Notes: generated by a model not told the origin, from the letters alone. DNA of 64,000 nucleotides from Microbispora oryzae (GCF_017896165.1 NZ_JAFCNB010000001.1:682001-746000), one strand, 5' to 3'; shown: positions 46,050 through 54,107, counted from the first letter of the stretch. Made by a program: numbers and translations.

Positions 46050-46083
46050 CCGCTCCCTGAGGCGTTCTGCGAGGATCGTCGGC

Positions 46084-47262
46084 ATGAAGACGACGCTGAC
46101 GGGTCTGGCCGGACCGCTCGACGGGTTCGCGGCGGCGTACGCGGAACAGCGGCGGCGGTTCCCGTCGCCGGACCCGGCCTGGCAGCCGATCCACACGGTG
46201 TACGTCCCCGCCGACCAGGTGACCGCCGGAACGGTGGACCGGTGGCGGCAGGAGGCCACCGAGCTGCTCCACCGGCTGTTCTTCACCCCTCACGAGCTGG
46301 CCGCGGCGTTCGATCTCGACGCGGATCTCGCCGCGCCGGTGCACGACAGGGTCCGCCGGAAGCTCGGCGCCGAGCCCGTCGAGGACCTGCGGATCGACTT
46401 CGAGGACGGGTACGGCCGGCGGCCGGCGGACGAGGAGGACCGGCACGTCGAGAGCGCGGCGTCCGCCGTGGCCGAGATGCACGCCGCCGGAACCCTCCCC
46501 CGGCGGTGGGGGCTGCGCGTCAGGTCGTTCGCCGACGGAGACCCGGAGCGGGCGGTCCGCACGCTCGACGGGTTCCTCACTGAGGTGATCGGGCGGTCCG
46601 GATCGCTCCCCCGCGGGTTCACGGTGACGTTCCCCAAGGTGCTCATGGAGGACTACCTGCACCAGTTCGCGGCGTGCCTCGACGCGCTTGAGGCTGCTCT
46701 GGGCCTGGATCGGGGCCTGCTCCGATTCGAGATGCAGGTGGAGGCCCCGCAGACGGTGCTGCTGCTGGAGAGATCGCCCGATCTGGTGCCGTCCCTGCGC
46801 GGGCGGCTGGCCGCGGCCCACTTCGGCGTGTTCGACTACACCGCGTCGATCGGGCTGCCGCCCGGCGAGCAGCGGCTCGATCACCCCGCCTGCGATCACG
46901 CCAGGAACGTGATGCGGACCACCCTGGCCGGCACGGGCGTGGAGCTGTCGGACGGTTCGCTCGCGGCCGCTCCGGCGTCCGATTCGGCGGCGGACGTGCA
47001 GGCCCTGCTCGCGCGGCACGCGGAGACGGTGCGCCACTCCCTGGCCAACGGGTTCTATCAGGGCTGGGACATGCACCCGTCCCACCTGCTCAGCCGTTTC
47101 GCCACCGTCTACGCCTTCCACCTGCGCTGCTACGAGCGGTACGCCGAGCGGGTGCGGGCCTGGGGCGAACGGCGGGCGGCCGGCGACGGGACGCTGGACG
47201 AGCCGGCCACGATCAACACCCTCGTCGCCGCGCTGGCCAGGGCCGACCGGGCCCTGAGCTGA
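46084..47262 (+). CDS. CitE/HpcH-like aldolase family protein (DUF6986-like)
   Basis: 392 aa. The sequence suggests a phosphoenolpyruvate-mutase/malyl-CoA-lyase-type barrel: the metal-binding I-D-F-E-D-G-Y-G, the Arg-containing L-R-V-R-S-F and the F-E-M-Q-V-E-A-P-Q segment with a conserved Glu. The C-terminal W-D-M-H-P-S-H-L and Y-A-F-H-L-R-C-Y have the look of the malate-synthase side of the superfamily. The substrate is unknown; a 2-oxoacid or acyl-CoA C-C bond reaction is expected. It starts 34 bp after fprA. A tandem-repeat array follows its stop. Confidence 0.75.
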   Translation: MKTTLTGLAGPLDGFAAAYAEQRRRFPSPDPAWQPIHTVYVPADQVTAGTVDRWRQEATELLHRLFFTPHELAAAFDLDADLAAPVHDRVRRKLGAEPVEDLRIDFEDGYGRRPADEEDRHVESAASAVAEMHAAGTLPRRWGLRVRSFADGDPERAVRTLDGFLTEVIGRSGSLPRGFTVTFPKVLMEDYLHQFAACLDALEAALGLDRGLLRFEMQVEAPQTVLLLERSPDLVPSLRGRLAAAHFGVFDYTASIGLPPGEQRLDHPACDHARNVMRTTLAGTGVELSDGSLAAAPASDSAADVQALLARHAETVRHSLANGFYQGWDMHPSHLLSRFATVYAFHLRCYERYAERVRAWGERRAAGDGTLDEPATINTLVAALARADRALS

Positions 47263-47279
47263 CCCCGCCGGTCAGTACG

Positions 47280-47363
47280 GGCCGATCATGACCGGCCGAT
47301 CATGACCGGCCGGTCAGGACTGGCCGGTCAGGACTGGCCGGTCAGGACTGGTCGATCAGGCGG
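47280..47363. repeat. 14-bp tandem repeat array spanning the cutC stop codon
   Basis: Two copies of GGCCGATCATGACC (47280-47307) are followed by three copies of GGCCGGTCAGGACT (47308-47349) and a degenerate sixth. The array fills the gap between convergent genes and contains the cutC TGA in its last perfect copy. A 14-bp period cannot keep reading frame. Confidence 0.92.
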
Positions 47364-48022
47364 CGCCATTCCTGGACCCGGGCGGGGTCGACGGGGGTGC
47401 CCCACGAACCCCGTACGGCGCTGCCCACGTGGAAGGCGCGGACCCCGTAGTCGAGCAGGGCGGGGACGTGTTCCCGCTTGAGGCCGCCTCCGGCCAGCGT
47501 CAGCGGGGCGTCCCCGGCGTCGGCCCTGGCCCGTAAGACGGGCAGGCCCGCGCCGACTCCCAGAGGGGAGCCGGAGGTGAGCACGGTCGCCAGGTTCGGC
47601 AGGAGCCGTACCGCGCGCCAGGCCGCGCGGACGTCGGCGGCGTGATCGACGGCGCGGTGGAAGGTCCACGGAAGCGGCGAGACGGCCCTGATCAGGGCGT
47701 CGGTCGCCTCCAGGTCGACCGCGCCGTCCTCGGTCAGGAAGCCGAACACGAAGCCGGCGGCGCCGGCCTCGGAGAGTTCCTTGACGTCGCGGCGCAGCCG
47801 GTCGAGCTCGTCGGGGGTCACCGTGAACCCCGCGTTGCACCGGAGCATCACCATCTGCGGCAGACCGCACTTGTCGGCGATGGCCGCGACCAGGTCCGCC
47901 GAGGGGGTGAGCCCGCCGGAGCCCATGTCGGAGACGACCTCCAGGCGGTCGGCCCCACCCTCCTCGGCGGCCAGGGCGTCGCGCACGTCCAGCGCGATCA
48001 CTTCAAGCAGCGATCCGGTCAT
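47342..48022 (-). CDS. cutC: CutC-family protein
   Basis: 226 aa TIM-barrel protein. L-E-V-I-A-L-D-V-R-D-A-L-A-A-E-E-G-G-A-D-R-L-E opens the fold, then the conserved D-M-G-S-G-G-L-T-P-S, M-L-R-C-N-A-G-F, P-W-T-F-H-R-A-V-D and V-L-T-S-G motifs. CutC was named for copper handling, but its biochemical role is not settled. The start was set at the ATG giving M-T-G-S-L-L; an earlier in-frame ATG adds 14 residues. The last codons lie within the 14-bp tandem-repeat array. Confidence 0.9.
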   Translation of the reverse strand: MTGSLLEVIALDVRDALAAEEGGADRLEVVSDMGSGGLTPSADLVAAIADKCGLPQMVMLRCNAGFTVTPDELDRLRRDVKELSEAGAAGFVFGFLTEDGAVDLEATDALIRAVSPLPWTFHRAVDHAADVRAAWRAVRLLPNLATVLTSGSPLGVGAGLPVLRARADAGDAPLTLAGGGLKREHVPALLDYGVRAFHVGSAVRGSWGTPVDPARVQEWRRLIDQS

Positions 48023-48107
48023 GAAGCGAACAGTATCTGGTCCCTTTGCGGGGCCGTACGGCATCCGCCCCCTTAAGCCACCTATTGACTCTTGTCGGAG
48101 ATTTATG

Positions 48108-48707
48108 TCAGAAGCGCGATTCCGCGGCCAGGCGGGGCACCGGGATGGCCGAGACCCCTTGCGGCAGCAGCGCCGCGGAGGCGGGCCGCTCGAAGAGCGC
48201 GCCCGAGGCGCGGTGTGGCAGGTCGACCGTCCTGACGTGCCGGAATCCGGCCGCCCGATAGTAGGCCTGGAGCCTGGGGTTGTCCTTGGCGCAGTCGAGC
48301 CGCAGCAGGCGCCGCCCCTCCGCGTCCGCGCGCAGACCGGCCCAGTCGAGCAGCGCCTCCCCGAGGCCGCGCCCGGAGTACGACCGGCTCACCGCCAGTT
48401 TGTGCACGTAGAGCGCGTCCCCCGGGCGGTCGGCGGGCCGCCAGAACTCGGGGTCCGCCCGGCCGTCGAGCGAGACGGTGGCCACGGGGGCCCGGCCCTC
48501 CCCGCCGTCCAGGACGTACATCGCGCCCTGGGCGATGAGGGGCTCGATCCGGTCGGCGGGGAACCCGGCGACCGGCCACTGCCGCACCCCCCTGGAGTCC
48601 AGCCACCTCGCCGTCGCGGTGAGCAGGTCGAGGACGGCCGGCAGGTCGTCGGGAAGGGCCGGCCGGAGGGTGAGTTCGGTGACGAGATTCAGGGTGGTCG
48701 CGGGCAT
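48108..48707 (-). CDS. GNAT-family N-acetyltransferase
   Basis: 199 aa. T-L-R-P-A-L-P-D-D-L-P-A-V opens the domain, Y-V-H-K-L-A-V-S-R-S-Y-S-G-R-G-L-G-E-A-L-L-D is motif A for acetyl-CoA, and L-D-C-A-K-D-N-P-R-L-Q-A-Y-Y-R-A-A-G-F is the C-terminal signature. AAGGAC precedes the chosen ATG. A 30-residue tail with S-A-I-P-V-P-R-L-A-A extends past the core. Acceptor unknown. It follows the GntR/UTRA gene by about 210 bp with a hairpin between, so probably has its own promoter. Confidence 0.85.
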   Translation of the reverse strand: MPATTLNLVTELTLRPALPDDLPAVLDLLTATARWLDSRGVRQWPVAGFPADRIEPLIAQGAMYVLDGGEGRAPVATVSLDGRADPEFWRPADRPGDALYVHKLAVSRSYSGRGLGEALLDWAGLRADAEGRRLLRLDCAKDNPRLQAYYRAAGFRHVRTVDLPHRASGALFERPASAALLPQGVSAIPVPRLAAESRF

Positions 48708-48883
48708 GGCGAAGTGTCCTTCCGATGCGTTGTCGATCGAGCGCGAAGAGTGACGAACGGATGACGTGCGGCCCCGCATCTCGGCGGCGGGGGCGGCGGA
48801 CTCAGGGCGCGCGGGTGCGGCGGGGCGACGACGACCGGCGGAGGCGCGCGGCCGGGCCGGCCCGGGAAGAAGGGGCCGGCCGG

Positions 48884-48911
48884 GGACACCCCGTCAGACG
48901 AGGGGGTGTCC
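48884..48911 (-). terminator. Hairpin after the GntR/UTRA gene
   Basis: GGACACCCC (48884-48892) pairs with GGGGTGTCC (48903-48911) across a 10-nt loop, 9 bp downstream of the regulator's stop. The remaining gap to the acetyltransferase (48712-48880) is GC-rich with no gene seen. Confidence 0.65.
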
Positions 48912-48919
48912 GGAGGGCG

Positions 48920-49672
48920 TCAATGACGTTCCAGCTCGTACCGGATCAGGTGCTTGTCGGCGGGGAGCACCGATACGGCGACACGTACAGGGGTGTCCTC
49001 CGCGTCGTAGCCCACCCGGACATAGATGACAACCGGCGTGCCGGGTTCCAGCTGTAGCCGCAGCGACTCATCCGAAGTCGGCATACGAGCCGATATGTCG
49101 TCAACAGCCCTGACCTGGGGGTGTCCGAGCTCCTCCAGCACGCGGTTGGCGCCGCGTGTGATGTCCCCCGGCCGTGAGATCTCCGAGTCCGCGACGAGAT
49201 CGAGCGGGAAGTAGGAGTCCAGCGTGTTGTACGGCTGGCCGTCCACGAACCGGAGCCGCCGCCGTACGACGGCGAGACCGCCGTCGGCGAGGGCGAGGCG
49301 CGTGGCCACGTCCTCGGGAGGTTCGACGATCGAGACCTCGATCCGCTGGTCCGCGGACCGGCCCTCGGCCGTCACGGCGTGGACGAACGCGTCGAAGCGC
49401 GGCACACCCTGGTCCAGCCGTACGAACTCATCCTGGGGCCGCATGAGGAGGGGCCGCCGCTCCCTGACGAAGGTCCCGCGCCGTCGCATCCGCAGGATTA
49501 GACCCTCGTTCTCCAGCTCACCCAGGGCCAGCCGCACCGTGTTGCGGCTGACGCCGTGGGCCTCCATCAGGTCGGCCTCGGTCGGGATCTGGTCGCCCGG
49601 CGCGAGTTCGCCCGCGTAGATGGCCCTCCGTACCTCGGCGGCCACCTGCTGGTAGAGCGACGATCGTGCCAT
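48920..49672 (-). CDS. GntR/UTRA (HutC-type) transcriptional regulator
   Basis: 250 aa. The winged helix (residues 5-72) has P-G-D-Q-I-P-T-E-A-D-L-M-E-A-H-G-V-S-R-N-T-V-R-L-A-L and R-R-G-T-F-V. The UTRA ligand domain (about 95-245) shows R-R-L-R-F-V-D-G-Q-P-Y-N-T-L-D-S-Y-F-P and V-I-Y-V-R-V-G-Y. AGGAAAG precedes the ATG. Two copies of GTTGGWACAAA lie just downstream of predicted -10 boxes on both strands in the upstream region, a strong hint of autoregulation and of a divergent target. The ligand is unknown. Confidence 0.9.
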   Translation of the reverse strand: MARSSLYQQVAAEVRRAIYAGELAPGDQIPTEADLMEAHGVSRNTVRLALGELENEGLILRMRRRGTFVRERRPLLMRPQDEFVRLDQGVPRFDAFVHAVTAEGRSADQRIEVSIVEPPEDVATRLALADGGLAVVRRRLRFVDGQPYNTLDSYFPLDLVADSEISRPGDITRGANRVLEELGHPQVRAVDDISARMPTSDESLRLQLEPGTPVVIYVRVGYDAEDTPVRVAVSVLPADKHLIRYELERH

Positions 49673-49690
49673 CTTTCCTCAATCCACCCT

Positions 49691-49704
49691 TTTGTTCCAA
49701 CAAA
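49691..49704. promoter_or_regulatory. Operator TTTGTTCCAACAAA of the GntR/UTRA gene
   Basis: A perfect palindrome with 6-bp arms and CC centre. On the minus strand it directly follows a TAGATT -10-like element, so it would cover the regulator's start site. It shares GTTGGWACAAA with the site at 49775. Confidence 0.6.
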
Positions 49705-49738
49705 TCTAAAGGATCTGCGACAAGCAATAAACAACCCC

Positions 49739-49768
49739 TTGACCGGAGGCCATCCGGCCCCGCATTAT
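49739..49768 (+). promoter_or_regulatory. Plus-strand promoter facing away from the GntR/UTRA gene
   Basis: TTGACC at 49739-49744 and CATTAT at 49763-49768 are 18 bp apart. Initiation would fall near 49775, at the second operator copy. Confidence 0.5.
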
Positions 49769-49774
49769 CCAAAC

Positions 49775-49785
49775 GTTGGTACAAA
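49775..49785. promoter_or_regulatory. Second GTTGGWACAAA operator copy
   Basis: GTTGGTACAAA matches the minus-strand reading of the 49691 site in ten of eleven positions; the remaining position is A or T. It lies at the predicted start site of the plus-strand promoter, mirroring the arrangement on the other strand. Confidence 0.55.
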
Positions 49786-49941
49786 TCCATCCAATGGTGG
49801 GGCTGCGTGCCGGCGGTCCGTGCGGTGCTCCGCGCGTGCCGTGGCGCCCCCTCCGAGGCGACGCGAAGGCCGCGACACGAACGCCGCGACACGCGCCGCA
49901 CCGGCAGGGATTCCCACACCTACCAGAGCGACGGGAACGGC

Positions 49942-50148
49942 ATGTCAGTGCTGTCGGTATCCACCGACTTGACGGCTCGGCGCGGGAAAGGGCCGTTCGT
50001 GCGGCATGAGGGGGACCTCCGGGTGACCCGCGCCGCCGGCCGCCAACACGGCTCCGACGGCACGACATGCCTGATCATGCGGCACCGCCGCATGCCGGAG
50101 CGGCCGCCGTGCGAGGGCGGCCGCTCCCCACGGACTCCGCGCGATTGA
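49942..50148 (+). CDS. Candidate small protein gene in the unit divergent from the GntR/UTRA gene
   Basis: 68 codons, ATG at 49942. No family is recognised. By eye about 85-90% of third positions are G or C, as in real genes here. The product would be basic with H-G-S-D-G-T-T-C-L-I-M-R-H-R-R in the middle and a Pro/Arg-rich end. The ribosome site is weak (GGGAA). A 12-bp hairpin lies within its last codons, which argues for caution. It is the only reading frame that fits the predicted plus-strand transcript. Confidence 0.3.
   Translation: MSVLSVSTDLTARRGKGPFVRHEGDLRVTRAAGRQHGSDGTTCLIMRHRRMPERPPCEGGRSPRTPRD
50097..50127. terminator. 12-bp hairpin at 50.1 kb
   Basis: GGAGCGGCCGCC and GGCGGCCGCTCC pair perfectly across a 7-nt loop. 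There is no T tract. It lies in the region between the GntR/UTRA gene and the SDR gene and is followed by a smaller hairpin at about 50158-50182. Confidence 0.55.
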
Positions 50149-50203
50149 ACGAGTCCTCGACCCCAACCCTCGCCGGGGTCGAGGTCTCGCGCCGGAGCGG
50201 TGC

Positions 50204-50238
50204 GCGTCCTGGCGGGTCCCCCACGCCCGCCAGGACGC
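50204..50238 (+). terminator. 13-bp hairpin, likely terminator before the SDR promoter
   Basis: Arms 50204-50216 and 50226-50238 pair perfectly with a 9-nt loop and are followed by TTC on the plus strand. It separates the predicted transcript starting near 49775 from the SDR promoter. Confidence 0.7.
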
Positions 50239-50267
50239 TTCACCGTAGGACGGGCCGCCGACCCGGG

Positions 50268-50281
50268 ACCGACCGGTCGGT
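50268..50281. promoter_or_regulatory. Operator ACCGACCGGTCGGT at the SDR promoter
   Basis: A perfect 14-bp palindrome of the TetR-operator style abuts the -10-like TATGCT (50281-50286). The ATG follows 6 bp later, so the message is probably leaderless. The cognate repressor is not adjacent. Confidence 0.65.
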
Positions 50282-50292
50282 ATGCTGCCTGC

Positions 50293-51054
50293 ATGACTCT
50301 CTTCTCGGTGGAAGGCAAGACGGTTGTCGTGACCGGCGGCTCCCGCGGGATCGGGAAGATGATCGCCAGGGGATTCGCCGACGCGGGAGCGACGGTCTAC
50401 ATCTCCTCCCGCAAGAAGGACGAACTGGAGGCCGCGGCGGCTGAGCTGGGCTGCGCCGCCGTACAGGCCGACCTGTCGACGGCCGAGGGGGTCGCCGCTC
50501 TCGTGCGCGCGGTCTCGGCCAGGGAGAACCGGCTCGACGTGCTGGTCAACAACGCCGGGGCGACCTGGGGCGCGCCCCTCGACGAATATCCCGAGCAGGC
50601 CTTCGACAAGCTCTGGAACATCAACGTCAAGGGCGTCTTCTTCCTGACCAGGAGCTTCCTCCCGCTGCTGCGCGCGTCGGCGTCGCCGGACGACCCCGCG
50701 CGGGTGATAAACATCGGGTCGGTCGACGGCCTGCGGGTGCCGTTCATGGAGAACTACGCCTACTCGGCGGCCAAGGCGGCCGTCCACATGCTGACCCGGC
50801 ACCTCGCCCACCGGTTCGCCCGCGAGTCGATCACGGTCAACGCGATCGCGCCGGGACCGTTCGAGTCGAAGATGATGGCTTTCGCGCTCGACGATCCGCA
50901 CACGCGCGCCGCGATCGAGAGCGGGATCCCGCTGAGCCGCATCGGACGGCCGGACGACATGGCCGGGGCCGCGATCTATCTCGCCTCGCGCGCCGGGGCG
51001 TACCTGACGGGCGCCGTCATCCCCGTCGACGGCGGGCTCTCCACCCAGGGCTGA
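50293..51054 (+). CDS. Short-chain dehydrogenase/reductase
   Basis: 253 aa classical SDR. T-G-G-S-R-G-I-G-K is the cofactor motif, with S-S-R-K-K-D following strand 2, favouring NADP. N-N-A-G-A is followed by the catalytic Ser in N-I-G-S-V and Y-A-Y-S-A-A-K. The C-terminus P-V-D-G-G-L-S-T is that of FabG-like or polyol/glucose dehydrogenase-like members. The substrate is unknown. No ribosome site precedes the ATG, and a -10 box and TetR-type palindrome lie immediately upstream, so a leaderless, repressed gene is likely. Confidence 0.88.
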   Translation: MTLFSVEGKTVVVTGGSRGIGKMIARGFADAGATVYISSRKKDELEAAAAELGCAAVQADLSTAEGVAALVRAVSARENRLDVLVNNAGATWGAPLDEYPEQAFDKLWNINVKGVFFLTRSFLPLLRASASPDDPARVINIGSVDGLRVPFMENYAYSAAKAAVHMLTRHLAHRFARESITVNAIAPGPFESKMMAFALDDPHTRAAIESGIPLSRIGRPDDMAGAAIYLASRAGAYLTGAVIPVDGGLSTQG

Positions 51055-51109
51055 GCTCCCGGGCCGAGCACCCAGCCTGAGCCGGTCGCCGCCGCCTACA
51101 CTGCACGAC

Positions 51110-51571
51110 ATGGCGCAGGTCGCGGTGTGCGGGCCGGCCGAGTGCGGCCCCGAGGAGACGGACGCCGCCCGGACCGTGGGACGGCTGCTGGCCGAGCGCG
51201 GCGCCGTCGTGCTGTGCGGCGGGTACGGCGGGGTGATGGCCGCGGCGGCCGAAGGTGCCCGGCGGGCCGGCGGCGTGGTCGTCGGCGTCCTGTCCGGCCG
51301 CGACCGCGCCGGGGCGAGCCCCGACCTGACCGTGGCCCTTCCCACCGGGCTGGGCGAGGCCCGCAACGCCCTGATCGTGCGGGCGGCGGACGCGGTGATC
51401 GTGATCGGAGGGTCCTGGGGGACGCTCTCCGAGCTCGCCCTGGCCCAGCGCGGCGGCACCCCGGTCATCACGCTGGGCGGATGGCGGGTGATCGACGCGG
51501 ACGGCCGGCCCGTCCGCGGCCCGATCGCCGTCGCCGACCCGGCCGCCGCCGTGCGCCTCGCCCTCGGGTAG
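51110..51571 (+). CDS. LOG/SLOG-superfamily protein (TIGR00725-like)
   Basis: 153 aa Rossmann-like protein. V-A-V-C-G-P opens the fold, L-C-G-G-Y-G-G-V-M-A-A-A-A-E-G is the nucleotide loop, R-N-A-L-I-V-R-A-A-D-A-V-I-V-I-G-G follows, and G-G-S-W-G-T-L-S-E replaces the P-G-G-x-G-T-x-x-E of cytokinin-type LOG enzymes. The changed Pro suggests the TIGR00725 branch, whose ligand may be a nucleotide or ADP-ribose derivative. It lies 55 bp after the SDR and converges with the ATP-grasp gene. Confidence 0.85.
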   Translation: MAQVAVCGPAECGPEETDAARTVGRLLAERGAVVLCGGYGGVMAAAAEGARRAGGVVVGVLSGRDRAGASPDLTVALPTGLGEARNALIVRAADAVIVIGGSWGTLSELALAQRGGTPVITLGGWRVIDADGRPVRGPIAVADPAAAVRLALG

Positions 51572-51588
51572 CCCCCGGCCGGACGAGG

Positions 51589-52428
51589 TCAGCTCTCCGG
51601 CTTGAGCAGACCGGCCAGCGTCTCGGCGAACAGGTCCGGCGCGGCCAGCTCGTACGACAGGAAGAGGTACGGCTCGGTCACCTCAAGCTCCATCAGCACG
51701 GGCTCCCCGTCCGGCATCCGCACCAGGTCCACCCGGGCGTACAGCAGGCCGGGGGCGACCTGGGCCAGCGTCCGCTCGGCCAGCGCGAACTGGTCGTCGT
51801 CGGGGTCGCGCAGCCTGGCCTTGTTCTCCGCGGTCTGGGCGACGCCGGTCAGCATCGCGTGGCGCCGCACGGCGTGGCTGAACTGCCCGCCGAAGTAGAG
51901 CATCGACAGCTCGCCCTCGTGCTCCACCGACGTGACATACGGCTGGACCATGACCGTGCGGCCCTGGCCGAGCAGCCGGGTCACCTGCTCGTCGGCCGCG
52001 GCCCGGTCGGTCGTGCGGACCGTGTCCCTGGCTCCCCCGGAGATCGCGGGCTTGACGACGAACTCCGGCCAGGCCGGGAGCTCCGCGCGCTCCTGTCCGG
52101 GCTCCACCCAGTGAGTCGGCACGGTCGGCACACCCAGGTCGCGCAGGTACGTCTTGTCGGTGTTCCACTCGATGATCGGCGCCGGGTTGAACAGCCGGGT
52201 CACCGCCCCGACGCGGTGGGCCCAGGCGACGAACTCGTCCCTGCGCTCGACGTAGTCCCAGGCCGACCGGACCACGACGGCGTCGAACGACGACCAGTCG
52301 ACGCGCGGGTCGTCCCACACCACCGGCGCGCCTTCCAGACCGGCTCCCAGCCAGGCCGCAAGGACGATCTCTCGTTCGTCGTCGAACCTGCTGATCGGGT
52401 CGGCGGTGGTGACGTAGGCGACGTTCAT
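51589..52428 (-). CDS. ATP-grasp family ligase-like protein
   Basis: 279 aa from the ATG giving M-N-V-A-Y-V-T-T-A-D. A RimK/glutathione-synthetase-like layout is seen: N-terminal pre-ATP-grasp domain with V-V-R-S-A-W-D-Y, an ATP-binding Lys in F-V-V-K-P-A-I-S-G-G-A-R-D-T-V, Q-P-Y-V-T-S-V-E-H-E-G-E-L-S-M at the hinge, and the metal-ligand L-M-E-L-E-V-T-E-P-Y-L-F. It should join a carboxylate to an amine or thiol with ATP. Substrates are unknown. It lies 90 bp downstream of the GH3 gene on the same strand. Confidence 0.85.
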   Translation of the reverse strand: MNVAYVTTADPISRFDDEREIVLAAWLGAGLEGAPVVWDDPRVDWSSFDAVVVRSAWDYVERRDEFVAWAHRVGAVTRLFNPAPIIEWNTDKTYLRDLGVPTVPTHWVEPGQERAELPAWPEFVVKPAISGGARDTVRTTDRAAADEQVTRLLGQGRTVMVQPYVTSVEHEGELSMLYFGGQFSHAVRRHAMLTGVAQTAENKARLRDPDDDQFALAERTLAQVAPGLLYARVDLVRMPDGEPVLMELEVTEPYLFLSYELAAPDLFAETLAGLLKPES

Positions 52429-52518
52429 CGAGCTCCCATCTCGGGTTCGTCCGGGACCCATCGTAGGGACCCGCGGCGGCCCGCCGGTCCACCCTCCCCC
52501 GGGCCGAGGACCTCCGGA

Positions 52519-54069
52519 TCAGGGAACGCGCAGGCCGGTGAGGATCTCGGCCGCCGCCTGCCCGCACACCCGCGCGGCGCCGTGCGTGGCGATGTGCGCC
52601 GCCCCCAGGTCCGTACGGCCCGGCAGGCCCATCTCGACCACGATCCCGTCCGGACGGGCGGCGAGCATGCGCTCCAGGAGATCGATCTGCCAGGGGTGGC
52701 GGTGGGCGTCGCGGACCACTATCACCAGCGGCCGGCCGGCGGCGCCGCCGAGGGCCCGCTCGGGCAGGCCGTCCCGCACGTCCTGCTCGCGCAGCCGCAG
52801 GACCGTGGTGCCCGGCATCAGGGCGGTCAGCGCGTCACCCGCACCCCACGGCGTGCCCCTGTCGATGGCGAGGTTGGTCTCCGGGGCGAGCTCGACGACG
52901 TGCGGGGCGGCGGCCAGCGGCAGTGCCCCGGCCAACCCGGCCGTCCCCGTCACCCGGTCCGCCCCGGCCGCCCCGGCCGGCCCGGCGGCACCGTCACGCC
53001 ATGTCACCCGGACCGCGCGGCGGGCGGCGACCAGCCCGATCCCGTCCGCCCCCGCGACGGTGGGCGGGATCGGCGCCGGCGTGCTCGCGAAGGCACGGAC
53101 GCGCCCGGCGGCCTCGGCGAGCCGCTCCTCCGGCAGCAGGCCCCCGGCCACCGCGTCGGCGATCGCGTCCCTGATGAGGTCGGCGGTGGCCTCGTCGGCG
53201 TTCTCCCCGCCGACGCACACGGCGTCCGCGCCCGCCGCGACGGCGCGGGCGCTCGCCTCGCCCAGGCCGTACGCGCCGGAGACGGCGGCCATCTCGATGC
53301 CGTCGGTGACGACCAGGCCCTCGAAGCCGAGCTCGGTCCTGAGCAGGCCGGTGAGGATGCGCGGGCTGAGCGTCGCCGGGCGCTCGCCGTCGTACGCGGG
53401 GACGAGCAGGTGACCCGTCATGATCGCGCGGACACCCGCGCGGACGGCGGCCAGGAACGGCGGCAGCTCGACCTCGGCCAGCCGCTCGCGCGAGGCGGTG
53501 AGGCGCGGGACGCCGTGATGGGAGTCCACCGCCGTGTCCCCGTGCCCGGGGAAGTGCTTGGCGCAGGCGGCCACCCCGGCCGATTGCAGGCCCCGGACCC
53601 ACGCGGCCGTGTGCCGGGCGACCAGCGCCGGGTCGGCCCCGAACGACCGCAGCCCGATCACCGGGTTGCCGGGGTTGGAGTTCACGTCGGCGGCGGGCGC
53701 GAAGTCGAGGGTGATCCCGGCCGTCCGCAGGTCGCGGCCGACGTCCGCGGCCACCCGCTCGGTCAGCTCCTCGTCGTCGACCACGCCGAGGGCGTAGTTG
53801 CCGGGCCGGGAACTGCCCGTCCGCGCCTCCAGCCGGGTGACGTCGCCGGCCTCCTCGTCGATGCCCACCAGCAGGCCCGGATTGTCCGCCCGCAGGACGG
53901 CGGTCAGGCCGGCCAGCTGGTCGAGGGTCGCGACGTTGCGGGAGAACAGCACGACGCCCCCGAGACCTCCGGCCACCCGTCTGCGGACCCAGTCCGGCGC
54001 GGCCGTCCCGAGGAAGCCCGGGAGCAGGACCGTGTCCGCCAGGCGCAGCAGGTCCGCGCTCCGCCTCAT
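52519..54069 (-). CDS. Glycoside hydrolase family 3, NagZ-like beta-N-acetylhexosaminidase
   Basis: 516 aa. The TIM barrel has G-I-D-E-E-A-G-D-V-T-R-L, D-F-A-P-A-A-D-V-N and the NagZ signature K-H-F-P-G-H-G-D-T-A-V-D-S-H-H, with the Asp/His dyad. The nucleophile Asp is in V-V-T-D-G-I-E-M-A-A-V-S. Unlike single-domain NagZ, about 180 residues follow as a second alpha/beta domain, as in Gram-positive two-domain forms. It removes GlcNAc from muropeptides or chito-oligomers. There is no signal peptide, so it is cytosolic. A 19-bp palindrome overlaps the predicted -10 box. Confidence 0.9.
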   Translation of the reverse strand: MRRSADLLRLADTVLLPGFLGTAAPDWVRRRVAGGLGGVVLFSRNVATLDQLAGLTAVLRADNPGLLVGIDEEAGDVTRLEARTGSSRPGNYALGVVDDEELTERVAADVGRDLRTAGITLDFAPAADVNSNPGNPVIGLRSFGADPALVARHTAAWVRGLQSAGVAACAKHFPGHGDTAVDSHHGVPRLTASRERLAEVELPPFLAAVRAGVRAIMTGHLLVPAYDGERPATLSPRILTGLLRTELGFEGLVVTDGIEMAAVSGAYGLGEASARAVAAGADAVCVGGENADEATADLIRDAIADAVAGGLLPEERLAEAAGRVRAFASTPAPIPPTVAGADGIGLVAARRAVRVTWRDGAAGPAGAAGADRVTGTAGLAGALPLAAAPHVVELAPETNLAIDRGTPWGAGDALTALMPGTTVLRLREQDVRDGLPERALGGAAGRPLVIVVRDAHRHPWQIDLLERMLAARPDGIVVEMGLPGRTDLGAAHIATHGAARVCGQAAAEILTGLRVP

Positions 54070-54107
54070 GCCGTGCCCGCCGGGCAGCGCTCAGCCATGC
54101 CCGGTAA

